Source: Nocardioides nitrophenolicus
Lineage (GTDB): Bacteria > Actinomycetota > Actinomycetes > Propionibacteriales > Nocardioidaceae
Direction: 5' to 3'
Length of the DNA: 64,000 nucleotides
Assembly (NCBI RefSeq): GCF_016907515.1
Contig: NZ_JAFBBY010000001.1
Span: 1,178,001-1,242,000, forward strand
The notes under the pieces are model-generated. The model did no database searches, was not told the DNA's origin, and saw only the letters and a list, made by a program, of their open reading frames with translations. The translations under genes and the position numbers were made by a program. Below are positions 55,963 through 64,000 of this stretch, piece after piece. The first letter of the stretch is position 1, and each line of letters opens with the position of its first letter.

Positions 55963-56299
55963 AGGTCTCTCTCGTCCTTACTCGTCGTACGACTCTGGGT
56001 CCTTCAGCTCCGACCCCCGCGGTCGGGCGTGTCGCACGTTTTCCGGGCACACACGTCTTCCCTGGGGAAGTGGAGCTGTTGTTCTTGGCTGCCTCGGGCC
56101 TCCCGGGCGTGCGGTGCGAGCTGATGTCGACGACCTGCACACGCTCCACGCGGCTCGGATCGGCAGGGCCGACCACTCCGCAGGGGAGACACGATTCAGT
56201 AGTCAAGATGGGCGCGCACCCCGACGACCTGTCCGGGGCAACCGGAACATCTTGGCAGAGTTCGCGGGGCGCACCAAATTGCCAGCGACGACCGTTCCG
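55963..56299 (-). promoter_or_regulatory. 337-bp leader/promoter region of the S10 operon
   Basis: This is a noncoding gap between rpsJ and the upstream AAA ATPase gene, both on the minus strand. Its GC content is lower than that of its neighbours. A TTGACT hexamer on the minus strand at 56206-56201 could be a -35, but I see no matching -10 at 17-18 bp, so the promoter is not fixed. GGACGAGAGAG lies just upstream of the rpsJ ATG. The rest may be a regulatory leader; no L4-type structure could be confirmed by eye. Confidence 0.4.
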
Positions 56300-57559
56300 C
56301 TACGGCGCGTCCGGCCACTCCCAGAGCGCCGCCACCGGCAGTCCCCACATTCCCGGACGGTACTGATAGCCGTCCTGCGCCGTCGTGAGGACCACGCCCC
56401 CGGCGAACCTGTCCCCCAGACGTGCGGCGATCCCCTCGAGACCCGCGAACTGCTGGCGGCGGTAGCTACGCGCCGCCTTGACCTCGACGCCGAACACCCG
56501 CCCGTCCTCGAGTTCGATGATGACGTCGACCTCCAGCCCGTTTCGATCGCGGTAGTGATAGAGGTCGAAGGCACACTCACTCCAGCCCCGCTGCTTGAGG
56601 AGCTCGGCGACGACGAAGCCCTCCAGCTGCGGGCCGAGGGCGTCGCGGCCGGCCAGCCCGGCGATCTGACCCTCGGCGAGCCGGGCCAGCCGCAGGGCCA
56701 AGCCGGGATCGGCAACGATCGACTTCGGCTTGCCGATCTCGCGCCGGGTCAGATTCGGAGTCCACGGCGGCAGCAGGTCCACCAGATAGAGAGTCCGGAG
56801 CAGGTCGACATAGGCCGCGATGCTGGTCGCAGGAAGCCCGGCCGCCTCGGCGAGGCGCGCCTTCACCAGCTCGCCGGACTGGTTGGCGGCGATCAGACGC
56901 AACAGCGACGCCAACCTCTCGGGCTCAGGGAGCCGCACCAGCTCGCGCGCGTCGCGCTGGACGATGCGCTCGAGATAGCTGTCGAACCAGACCGGTCGGA
57001 GCCGCTCGCGCAGCTCGCGGACCTCGGGATATCCGCCGCGAGCGATGCGGCCGGCATAGTCGTCGGCCCCGACCCCCGTCCGGAAGCCCAGCGGGGTGGC
57101 GCCTGACGCGAGCGCGGCCACGAAGTCCTCGCGGCGCCCGGCGAGCTCACCCTGGCTCAGGCCGCGCAGCTGGATGCTGACCGCACGACCCGCGAGGCTG
57201 TCCGGCGTGCGTTCGAGGCGGAGCAGGTCGGAGGAGCCGGTCAGGACGAACCGACCGGGCCGGCGATTCCTGTCGATCGCCGCCTTGACCGCGAGGATCA
57301 GCTCGGGAGCTCGCTGGATCTCGTCGACAACCAGCAGTCCGTCAGGCAGCTGCTCGATGAAGGCGGCGGGGTCGGCCACGACCGCGTCCCGGACCTGCTG
57401 GTCATCCAGGGTGAGCGTGAGAGAGGGACGGTCTGCGGCCAGCAACCCCGCGAACGTGCTCTTGCCGACCTGGCGCGCGCCCTGCACGACCAAGGCTGGG
57501 AAAGTCTCCAGGTAGGCCCCGCCGGTCTCCAAGAGATGCCGCCCGACCAATGCGCTCAC
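56300..57559 (-). CDS. AAA ATPase with DUF4143 (PD-(D/E)XK-like) C-terminal domain
   Basis: 419 residues. Walker A is VVQGARQVGKSTFAGLLAAD near residue 25, Walker B is GLLVVDEIQRAPEL and sensor-type GRFVLTGSSDLLRL follows. The C-terminal half has LVDLLPPWTPNLTRREIGKP and YHYRDRNGLEVDVIIELEDG with FGVEVKAARSYRRQQF, the nuclease-like core motif of DUF4143 proteins. These proteins are widespread, often horizontally spread, and of unclear function. It lies just upstream of the S10 operon, where other genomes may carry tuf or fusA. Confidence 0.88.
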   Translation of the reverse strand: MSALVGRHLLETGGAYLETFPALVVQGARQVGKSTFAGLLAADRPSLTLTLDDQQVRDAVVADPAAFIEQLPDGLLVVDEIQRAPELILAVKAAIDRNRRPGRFVLTGSSDLLRLERTPDSLAGRAVSIQLRGLSQGELAGRREDFVAALASGATPLGFRTGVGADDYAGRIARGGYPEVRELRERLRPVWFDSYLERIVQRDARELVRLPEPERLASLLRLIAANQSGELVKARLAEAAGLPATSIAAYVDLLRTLYLVDLLPPWTPNLTRREIGKPKSIVADPGLALRLARLAEGQIAGLAGRDALGPQLEGFVVAELLKQRGWSECAFDLYHYRDRNGLEVDVIIELEDGRVFGVEVKAARSYRRQQFAGLEGIAARLGDRFAGGVVLTTAQDGYQYRPGMWGLPVAALWEWPDAP

Positions 57560-57590
57560 ACCTGGACTCTAGCGTGGCCCGGCGCGAGAT

Positions 57591-57656
57591 GTCGTCGTTC
57601 TGCTGGCCATTCGTCGTCGTTCTGCTGCGCTGTTGTCGTCGTTCCGCTGCCCGTAG
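57591..57656. repeat. Three tandem 22-bp iterons in a divergent promoter region
   Basis: GTCGTCGTTCTGCTG occurs at 57591-57605 and 57613-57627, and with one change (GTTCCGCTG) at 57635-57649. Each unit starts exactly 22 bp after the last, about two helical turns, so the sites face the same side of DNA. They lie between the divergent ATPase (start 57559) and the membrane-protein gene (start 57724). They could be regulator-binding sites. Confidence 0.7.
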
Positions 57657-57723
57657 GGCGCCGTTCTGCACGCTTCGCGCCCTTGGGACCATTCCCTCGG
57701 GCCCGGATGCGAGGATGACCCGC

Positions 57724-58881
57724 ATGACCGACGGCCCCTCGCACCCGTACCCGCCCCCGGGTGCGCCCGCGCCCGCCGACCCGGTCCCGCCCGGCGCGGC
57801 CGGGCCCGCGTTCCCCCCGCCGGGCGCGCCGCCGCCGGGTGCGCCACCGGCCGACGGGCCGGGCGCGGCGCCGCCCGGCTGGGCTCCCTACCCGACCGGT
57901 CCGGGCCCGGTGCCGGGGCTGATGCTCGGCGCGGCCCACAAGCCGGGAGCGCTCCCCCTGCGCCCGCTCAACCTCGGCAACATCTACGACGGCGCGTTCC
58001 GGATCATCCGGTTCAACCCGAAGGCCACCGTCGGCGCGGCGGTGATGGTGACCGCCGTAGCGATGCTGATCCCGGTCCTGGTGACCGTGGCGATCTCGCT
58101 GACGATCGGGATCGCGGTCGACGCCTCGGGTGAGGTCGACCCCGACGCGTCGGTGGCCGAGCTGGTCGGCGCCCTCGCGGCGTACGGATCGCTGCTGCTC
58201 TCCCTGGTCGTCGCCCAGGTCGGCGTGGTGTTCGTGACCGGGATGGTCGCCCACGTGACCCGCGCGGCCGCGGTGGGGCGCCGGCTCGGGCTCGGCGAGG
58301 CCTGGGCCGCGACCCGCGGGAAGCGGTGGCGCCTGCTCGCGCTGACCCTGATCCTGAACCTCACCTATCTCGCGCTGGTGACCGTCTATGTCCTGGCCTG
58401 GGTGGTCGTGGTCGCGATCAGCGACGGGCCGTGGCCGGTGGTGGTCTGGGGCCTGGTCACCGTGCCGGCGTTCATCGCCCTGTGCTGCTGGCTGTGGATC
58501 CGCTACTACTACCTCCCGGTCCCCGCGCTGATGCTCGAGCCGGTGGGGGTGTTCGGCGCGATCGGCCGCGGCTGGCGGCTGAGCGCGCGGCAGTTCTGGC
58601 GCACCTTCGGCATCGCCCTGCTCACGGTGCTGATCGCGCAGTTCGCCGGCGGGCTGCTGTCGTTCCCGGTCAGCATCGTCGGCAATGTCGTCGCCCTGGC
58701 GGTGCCCGAGTACTCCGCGCTGGCCCTGATCCTCACCCAGGCCGTGGCGCTGGTCCTCCAGAACGCCTTCGTCGCCCCCTTCCTGGCCGCCGTCACCTCG
58801 GTCCAGTACGTCGACCTCCGGATGCGCAAGGAGGCCTTCGACGTGGAGCTGATGCGGGAGGCGGGGATCGTCCCCGCATGA
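57724..58881 (+). CDS. Proline-rich multi-helix membrane protein, first gene of the MoxR-type operon
   Basis: 385 residues from the ATG at 57724; an in-frame ATG at 57715 is also possible. The first 70 residues are Pro/Gly/Ala-rich and cytoplasmic. About six membrane helices follow, with RPLNLGNIYDGAFRIIRFNP just before the first. The layout is that of DUF7847/glycerophosphoryl diester phosphodiesterase membrane-domain proteins. It overlaps the DUF4129 gene by 4 bp (ATGA). Confidence 0.85.
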   Translation: MTDGPSHPYPPPGAPAPADPVPPGAAGPAFPPPGAPPPGAPPADGPGAAPPGWAPYPTGPGPVPGLMLGAAHKPGALPLRPLNLGNIYDGAFRIIRFNPKATVGAAVMVTAVAMLIPVLVTVAISLTIGIAVDASGEVDPDASVAELVGALAAYGSLLLSLVVAQVGVVFVTGMVAHVTRAAAVGRRLGLGEAWAATRGKRWRLLALTLILNLTYLALVTVYVLAWVVVVAISDGPWPVVVWGLVTVPAFIALCCWLWIRYYYLPVPALMLEPVGVFGAIGRGWRLSARQFWRTFGIALLTVLIAQFAGGLLSFPVSIVGNVVALAVPEYSALALILTQAVALVLQNAFVAPFLAAVTSVQYVDLRMRKEAFDVELMREAGIVPA

Positions 58882-59510
58882 TCCCGGCGCTCGCTCTCGT
58901 CCGCCTCGACCCGCCGCTCGACCCGAGCGGCGACGAGGCGCGCCGTGAGCTGCGCCGCGAGCTGGTGCGCCCGGAGTACTACCAAGACGACCTCCTCGGG
59001 CGGCTGACCCGCTGGCTCGACCGGCTGATCTCGCGCACCGTCGACGCCGCGTCCGGGTCCTCGGCGCTCGCCACCGCCGCCGCGTTCGTGGTGGTGCTGC
59101 TGATCGTCGGCGGGGTGCTCTTCCTGGCCAGCCGCGCCCGGCGTACGGCGACCGGCCGGTCCGCGCAGGCTCCGGCCCTGACCGACGAGGTGGTCTCGGC
59201 CGACCGGCTCCGGGCCCGGGCCGAGGCGGCGCTCGTGGCCGGCGACCCGGCCGCGGCGCTGGTCGACGCCTACCGGGCGGCCGCGGTGCGCCAGATCGAG
59301 CGCGGCCGGATCGAGGACCTGCCCCAGGCCACCGCCCACGAGCTGGCCGGCGCGCTGGTCGCGGTCTTCCCCGAGCACCGGTCGGCGGTGCTGCACGGCG
59401 CCGACCTGTTCGACGGCGTCCTCTACGGCGAGCGGCCGGCCACCAGCGCGCAGGCCGCCGAGCTGCTGGCGCTCGACGACCTGCTCGCGGGGCGGGCGGC
59501 GCGCCGATGA
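58878..59510 (+). CDS. DUF4129-domain protein
   Basis: 210 residues. The N-terminal half has PPLDPSGDEARRELRRELVR and one membrane helix (ATAAAFVVVLLIVGGVLFLA). The C-terminal cytoplasmic DUF4129 segment includes AAALVDAYRAAAVRQIERGR and TAHELAGALVAVFPEHRSAV. In transglutaminase-containing relatives this domain ends the protein. It belongs to a cluster with MoxR and DUF58 proteins involved in envelope processes. It overlaps both neighbours by 4 bp. Confidence 0.9.
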   Translation: MIPALALVRLDPPLDPSGDEARRELRRELVRPEYYQDDLLGRLTRWLDRLISRTVDAASGSSALATAAAFVVVLLIVGGVLFLASRARRTATGRSAQAPALTDEVVSADRLRARAEAALVAGDPAAALVDAYRAAAVRQIERGRIEDLPQATAHELAGALVAVFPEHRSAVLHGADLFDGVLYGERPATSAQAAELLALDDLLAGRAARR

Positions 59511-60630
59511 CCCGGATCAGGGTGTCGCGCGGACGGCTCGCGGTCGCGGCGGCGGTCGTGCTCGCGCTCGTGGTGGCCGTCTGGCTCACCCGCGACTCCG
59601 AGAAGTACCCGGGCGTCGCCGACCCGCGCAATCCCGGTCCCGACGGGGCCCAGGCGCTGGCCAAGGTGCTGGCCGACCAGGGCGTCGAGGTCACCATCGC
59701 CCGCTCGGCCGCCGCCTTCGAGGAGGCCGCCGTCGACGACGCCACCACCGTCGTCGTCAGCGGCACCGAGCAGCTCGCGCCGAGCACGCTCGAGCGGATG
59801 CGCGCCCACGCGGCCGCCGCCGCGCGGGTGGTGCTGGTCGAGCCCGACTTCGCGATCATCCAGGAGATCGACCCCGACCTCGGGCTGCTCCCGGTGTCCG
59901 CCGGCAAGGACGACGCGCTCGCCGCCCGATGCCCCGACGGGGTCGCCGGCGTGGGCCTCGAGGGGCTGACGGTCGAGGTCGACCGGGCGACGTCGTACAC
60001 CGGGGCGGGCTGCTTCCCGGTCGACGACCGGTCACTGGTGCGCGGCGTCGACGGCCTGGTGCTGTTCGGCGCCGGCCAGGCGCTGACCAACGACCAGGTC
60101 ACCCGTGCCGACAACGCGGCGGTCGGGCTCCGCCTGCTCGGACAGGACCCGCGGCTGGTCTGGTACGTCCCCGACGCGACCGATGCCGTCTCCGACGACG
60201 CGGTCACCATCGGCAGCCTGCTGCCCGACTGGATCGGGCCCGCGCTCTGGCTGGTCGCGCTCGCCGGGGCGGCGCTGCTGCTGTGGCGGGTGCGCCGGCT
60301 CGGGCCGCTCTCGACCGAGCCGCTGCCCGTGGTGGTCCGCGCGGTCGAGACGACCCGGAGCCGGGGCCGGATGTACCGCCGCAGCGGCGACCGCGACCAC
60401 GCCGCCCGCGCGCTGCGCCAGGCCGCCCGTGCCGACCTGGCCCGCCGGCTGCGCCTCGACCGTGGCGCGCCGACCCACGCCGTCGTCGAGGCGACCGCCC
60501 GCCACCTCGGCGCACCCGTCGAGGCGGTGTCCGCGCTGCTCGACGACCACCGCACCGCCCCGGCGACCGACCAGGACCTGGTCCGGTTCGCGCAGGACCT
60601 GGCCCGACTGAGGAGAGAGGTACGACGCTC

Positions 60631-60634
<4 letters not shown>
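59507..60634 (+). CDS. DUF4350-domain membrane protein
   Basis: 375 residues. A first helix ([17 protein letters not shown]) anchors an extracellular DUF4350 domain with [20 protein letters not shown] and [20 protein letters not shown] second helix lies around residue 245 ([17 protein letters not shown]), and the cytoplasmic C-terminus is basic. It forms an ATGA overlap with both the DUF4129 and MoxR genes. It probably acts in the same complex. Confidence 0.9.
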
Positions 60635-61602
<968 letters not shown>

Positions 61603-61606
61603 GCCG

Positions 61607-62932
61607 ATGGCGATCTCCGGCCGGGTCGCGCTGCTGCTCCTGCTGGGGCTGGTGGCTGTCGTGCTGCGCCCCCAGGCCGGCACGGTGTGGCTCTGGCTGC
61701 TGGGGGTGCTGCTCCTCGTCGGCCTGGACCGGCTGCTCACCCCCTCCCCCGGTCTTGCCACCCTCACCCGGCGCCCGCCGGGCTCGGTGCGGCTCGGCGA
61801 CCCGGCGTCCTCCGAGCTCACCGTCGCGGCGACCGGACGCCGGCTGCACCTCCACGTCCGCGACGCCTGGCAGCCCTCCGCCGGCGCCCGCGACAACAGG
61901 TTCCGGCTCCGGCTGGTCCCCGGCGACCAGCGGCGGCTGAGCACTCCGCTGCTCCCCCGGCGCCGCGGCGACCTGCGCGCGGCCGGGGTCACGGTCCGGT
62001 CCTGGGGGCCGCTGGGGCTGGTCGCCCGGCAGCGCACCTACGACGTCCCCGGATCGGTGCGCGCGCTGCCGCCGTTCGAGTCGCGCAAGCACCTGCCGTC
62101 CCGGCTGGCCCGGCTCCGCGACCTCGACGGGCGGGCCGCGGTCCGCGTGCGCGGCCAGGGCACCGAGTTCGACTCGCTGCGCGAGTACGTCCGCGGCGAC
62201 GACGTCCGCTCCATCGACTGGCGCGCGTCGGCGCGCAGCACCCACGTCGTGGTCCGCACCTGGCAGCCCGAGCGGGACCGCCGGGTGGTGCTCGTCCTCG
62301 ACACCTCCCGCACCTCCGCGGGCCGGGTCGCCCGCGCCGCGGGCGAGCCCGAGACCGACGGCATGCCCCGCCTGGACGCGGCCATGGACTCCGCCCTCCT
62401 GCTCGGCGCCCTCGCCTCCCGGGCCGGCGACCGGGTCGACTTCGTCGCCGGCGACCGCCGGGTCCGGGCCCGCCAGCGGCTGCACGGCGCCCGCGACGTG
62501 GCGCTGCGCCTGCAGGAGCAGATGGCCGAGCTCGACCCGGTGCTGGTCGAGGCCGACTGGGACCTGCTGGCCGGCGCGGTCCAGGGCTTCGGCCGCCAGC
62601 GGGCGCTCGTCGTCCTGCTCACCGCGCTCGAGCCGGCCGCCATCGCCGACGGCCTGCTGCCCGTGCTCCCGGTCCTGACCCGTCACCACCGGGTCGTCAT
62701 CGCCTCGGTCCGCGATCCCGAGCTGACCCGGCTGGCCGCGGTCGCCGAGACCGAGGCCACCGCCGACGACGTCTACGCCGCCGCGGCCGCCGCCCACGAG
62801 GTCGAGCGCCGCGAGCGCACCCGCGCCATGCTGGTGCGGCTCGGGGTCGACGTGGTCGACGCCGACGTCGGCGAGCTGCCCCCGGCGCTGGCCGACCACT
62901 ACCTCTCCCTCAAGGCCCAGGGCCTGCTGTAG
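61607..62932 (+). CDS. DUF58 (von Willebrand factor-like) membrane protein
   Basis: 441 residues. Two membrane helices at the N-terminus ([30 protein letters not shown]) precede a beta-rich domain, the DUF58 signature [26 protein letters not shown] and a vWA-like domain with [14 protein letters not shown], a MIDAS-like DTS motif. It pairs with MoxR. It ends just before the second copy of the palindromic repeat. Confidence 0.93.
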   Translation: MAISGRVALLLLLGLVAVVLRPQAGTVWLWLLGVLLLVGLDRLLTPSPGLATLTRRPPGSVRLGDPASSELTVAATGRRLHLHVRDAWQPSAGARDNRFRLRLVPGDQRRLSTPLLPRRRGDLRAAGVTVRSWGPLGLVARQRTYDVPGSVRALPPFESRKHLPSRLARLRDLDGRAAVRVRGQGTEFDSLREYVRGDDVRSIDWRASARSTHVVVRTWQPERDRRVVLVLDTSRTSAGRVARAAGEPETDGMPRLDAAMDSALLLGALASRAGDRVDFVAGDRRVRARQRLHGARDVALRLQEQMAELDPVLVEADWDLLAGAVQGFGRQRALVVLLTALEPAAIADGLLPVLPVLTRHHRVVIASVRDPELTRLAAVAETEATADDVYAAAAAAHEVERRERTRAMLVRLGVDVVDADVGELPPALADHYLSLKAQGLL

Positions 62933-62944
62933 CCGCCCGGTCCT

Positions 62945-63010
62945 CGCCGCGCATTTGACGAACGGGCTGCGCAGCGGCCGATCCACAGCTCGTTCGTCAG
63001 ATGCGCGGCG
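62945..63010. repeat. Palindromic dispersed repeat, copy 2; likely terminator
   Basis: Two 25-nt arms (62945-62969 and 62986-63010) pair throughout if two G-U pairs are allowed on the plus-strand RNA, with a 16-nt loop. The core TTTGACGAACGGG and CGTTCGTCAGATG closely match copy 1 at 10220-10282. It lies 12 bp after the DUF58 stop and 40 bp before the DUF4349 gene. Confidence 0.75.
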
Positions 63011-63050
63011 CGAGACGGAACCACCGAGAGCCGGGCTGCGTCGGAGTGCC

Positions 63051-63989
63051 ATGCAGACCTCACCGCGCCGTGCCGCGCTCGCCCTCGCCGGACTCACCAC
63101 CCTCCTCGCCCTGGTCGGCTGCAGCTCCGGCGACAGCAACGACGCGAGCGGCTCGAAGGCCGCGTCCGGCGACGCGCTGATGAGCGAGGCGGCCCCGGCG
63201 GGGGCCCCGGCGGAGGCGCCGGCGGGCGTGGCCGACAGTGCCGGCGACAGCGGCGACAGCGGCGGCAGCGCCGGGCGCGACGACGCCCGGGCCCCCGACG
63301 CCGCGCAGCCCGCGGTGATCGCCACCGGCACCGTGTCGCTGGAGGCGAAGGACGTCGGCAAGGCCCGGCTGGAGGTGCGCAAGGTGGTCGACGCGCACCA
63401 GGGCACGGTCGGCGAGCAGGAGACCACGACCGGCGAGAAGGGCGAGCTGAGCACCGCGCGCCTGGTGCTGCGGGTGCCGAGCGAGCGCTTCGACGACGTG
63501 GTGGCGGCGCTGGAGGGGATCGCCACCCCGACGGGGACGACGACCAACGCCGAGGACGTGAGCGCCGAGGTGGTCGACGTGGAAGCCCGGATCCGGGCGC
63601 AGCGCAAGAGCGTGCAGCGGATCGAGACGCTGCTGGCGCGGGCCGAGACGATCGAGCAGATCGTGGCGATCGAGTCCCAGCTCGCCAGCCGCCAGGCCGA
63701 CCTGGACGCGCTGGAGTCGCGGCAGCAGTGGCTGGCCGACCAGACCAGCATGTCGACGCTCACCGTCTACCTCTCGCAGCCGGCGACCCGCCACGAGCAG
63801 GAGGACGAGGAGGCCGACGGCTTCCTGGGCGGCCTGGCGCAGGGCTGGGACGCCTTCGTGACCGGTGCCGGCGCGGTGCTGGTGGTGGTCGGCTTCCTGG
63901 TTCCGTGGCTGGTGCTGCTCGCCGTGCTGGCCGTGCCGGCCCGGCTGCTCCTGCGCCGCCGGACGCGGGGTCCGGCCCGCACTGCGTAA
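63051..63989 (+). CDS. DUF4349-domain lipoprotein
   Basis: 312 residues. A lipoprotein signal peptide ends at LALVGC (Cys24), followed by an Ala/Gly/Ser-rich linker. The DUF4349 domain has ATGTVSLEAKDVGKARLEVR and RLVLRVPSERFDDVVAALEG. A coiled coil (VVDVEARIRAQRKSVQRIET) continues through SRQADLDALESRQQWLADQT. A terminal membrane helix near 280 is followed by a basic tail, so both ends may be membrane-attached. Its own start at 63051 lies 3' to the palindromic repeat, suggesting a separate transcript. Confidence 0.9.
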   Translation: MQTSPRRAALALAGLTTLLALVGCSSGDSNDASGSKAASGDALMSEAAPAGAPAEAPAGVADSAGDSGDSGGSAGRDDARAPDAAQPAVIATGTVSLEAKDVGKARLEVRKVVDAHQGTVGEQETTTGEKGELSTARLVLRVPSERFDDVVAALEGIATPTGTTTNAEDVSAEVVDVEARIRAQRKSVQRIETLLARAETIEQIVAIESQLASRQADLDALESRQQWLADQTSMSTLTVYLSQPATRHEQEDEEADGFLGGLAQGWDAFVTGAGAVLVVVGFLVPWLVLLAVLAVPARLLLRRRTRGPARTA

Positions 63990-64000
63990 GTCAGGTCCCG

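Noticed and set aside
57591..57656. Short CRISPR-like array
   Set aside because: The repeats are only 15 nt with 7-nt intervals, three copies and no cas genes. They fit iterons rather than a CRISPR array.

Overview
The window is very GC-rich, densely coded DNA from an actinobacterium. GTG starts, 4-bp start/stop overlaps, an acidic tail on L17, an Arg/Gly-rich N-terminus on S5, ROK and ECF regulators, a MoxR/DUF58/DUF4129 block and an Rv1747-like FHA-ABC protein all fit this group. The overall flavour resembles Nocardioides and relatives, but that genus guess is inference. I see no rRNA, tRNA, CRISPR array, transposase or phage gene.

Left part (1-22.8 kb). The 5' part of ychF runs off the left edge. 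A secreted metzincin follows whose signal peptide and mature domain lie in different frames. Next is a tightly overlapping five-gene operon on the minus strand: a dehydrogenase, a 6-pyruvoyl-tetrahydropterin-synthase-like protein, a GT4 glycosyltransferase, an LPG-synthase-type membrane protein and a RibD-C-like reductase. It diverges from a fused CDP-alcohol phosphatidyltransferase/sulfatase-like membrane protein, with a perfect palindrome between them. I consider this the best candidate for an undescribed pathway. An ECF sigma/anti-sigma pair and exonuclease III come next. A complete amino-sugar locus fills 10.3-19.9 kb: nagB, nagA, a ROK kinase, an intracellular GH3 enzyme, two permeases, a binding lipoprotein and a ROK repressor, with a divergent ATPase gene. 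A DUF6542-like protein, a YciO-type protein, ispH and a small membrane protein end the section.

Ribosomal section, all on the minus strand. The S10-spc cluster (rpsJ to rplO, then secY-adk-map) spans about 55.96 down to 43.5 kb. The alpha-type cluster infA-rpmJ-rpsM-rpsK-rpsD-rpoA-rplQ spans 26.8 down to 22.9 kb. In many actinobacteria map is followed directly by infA. Here about 16.5 kb of accessory genes lies between them: a 2311-residue surface protein with a sortase-like tail, an isochorismate synthase, a VapBC-like pair, a TerC exporter behind a yybP-ykoY manganese riboswitch, an FHA-ABC transporter, a luciferase-like monooxygenase, and a four-gene group whose first product carries a YxxxD type VII secretion motif.

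Right part (56.3-64 kb). A DUF4143-type AAA ATPase sits just upstream of the S10 operon. It diverges from a proline-rich membrane protein that begins a plus-strand operon (membrane protein, DUF4129, DUF4350, MoxR, DUF58), followed by a DUF4349 lipoprotein. Three 22-bp iterons lie in the divergent spacer. One palindromic repeat family occurs at both 10.2 kb and 62.9 kb.
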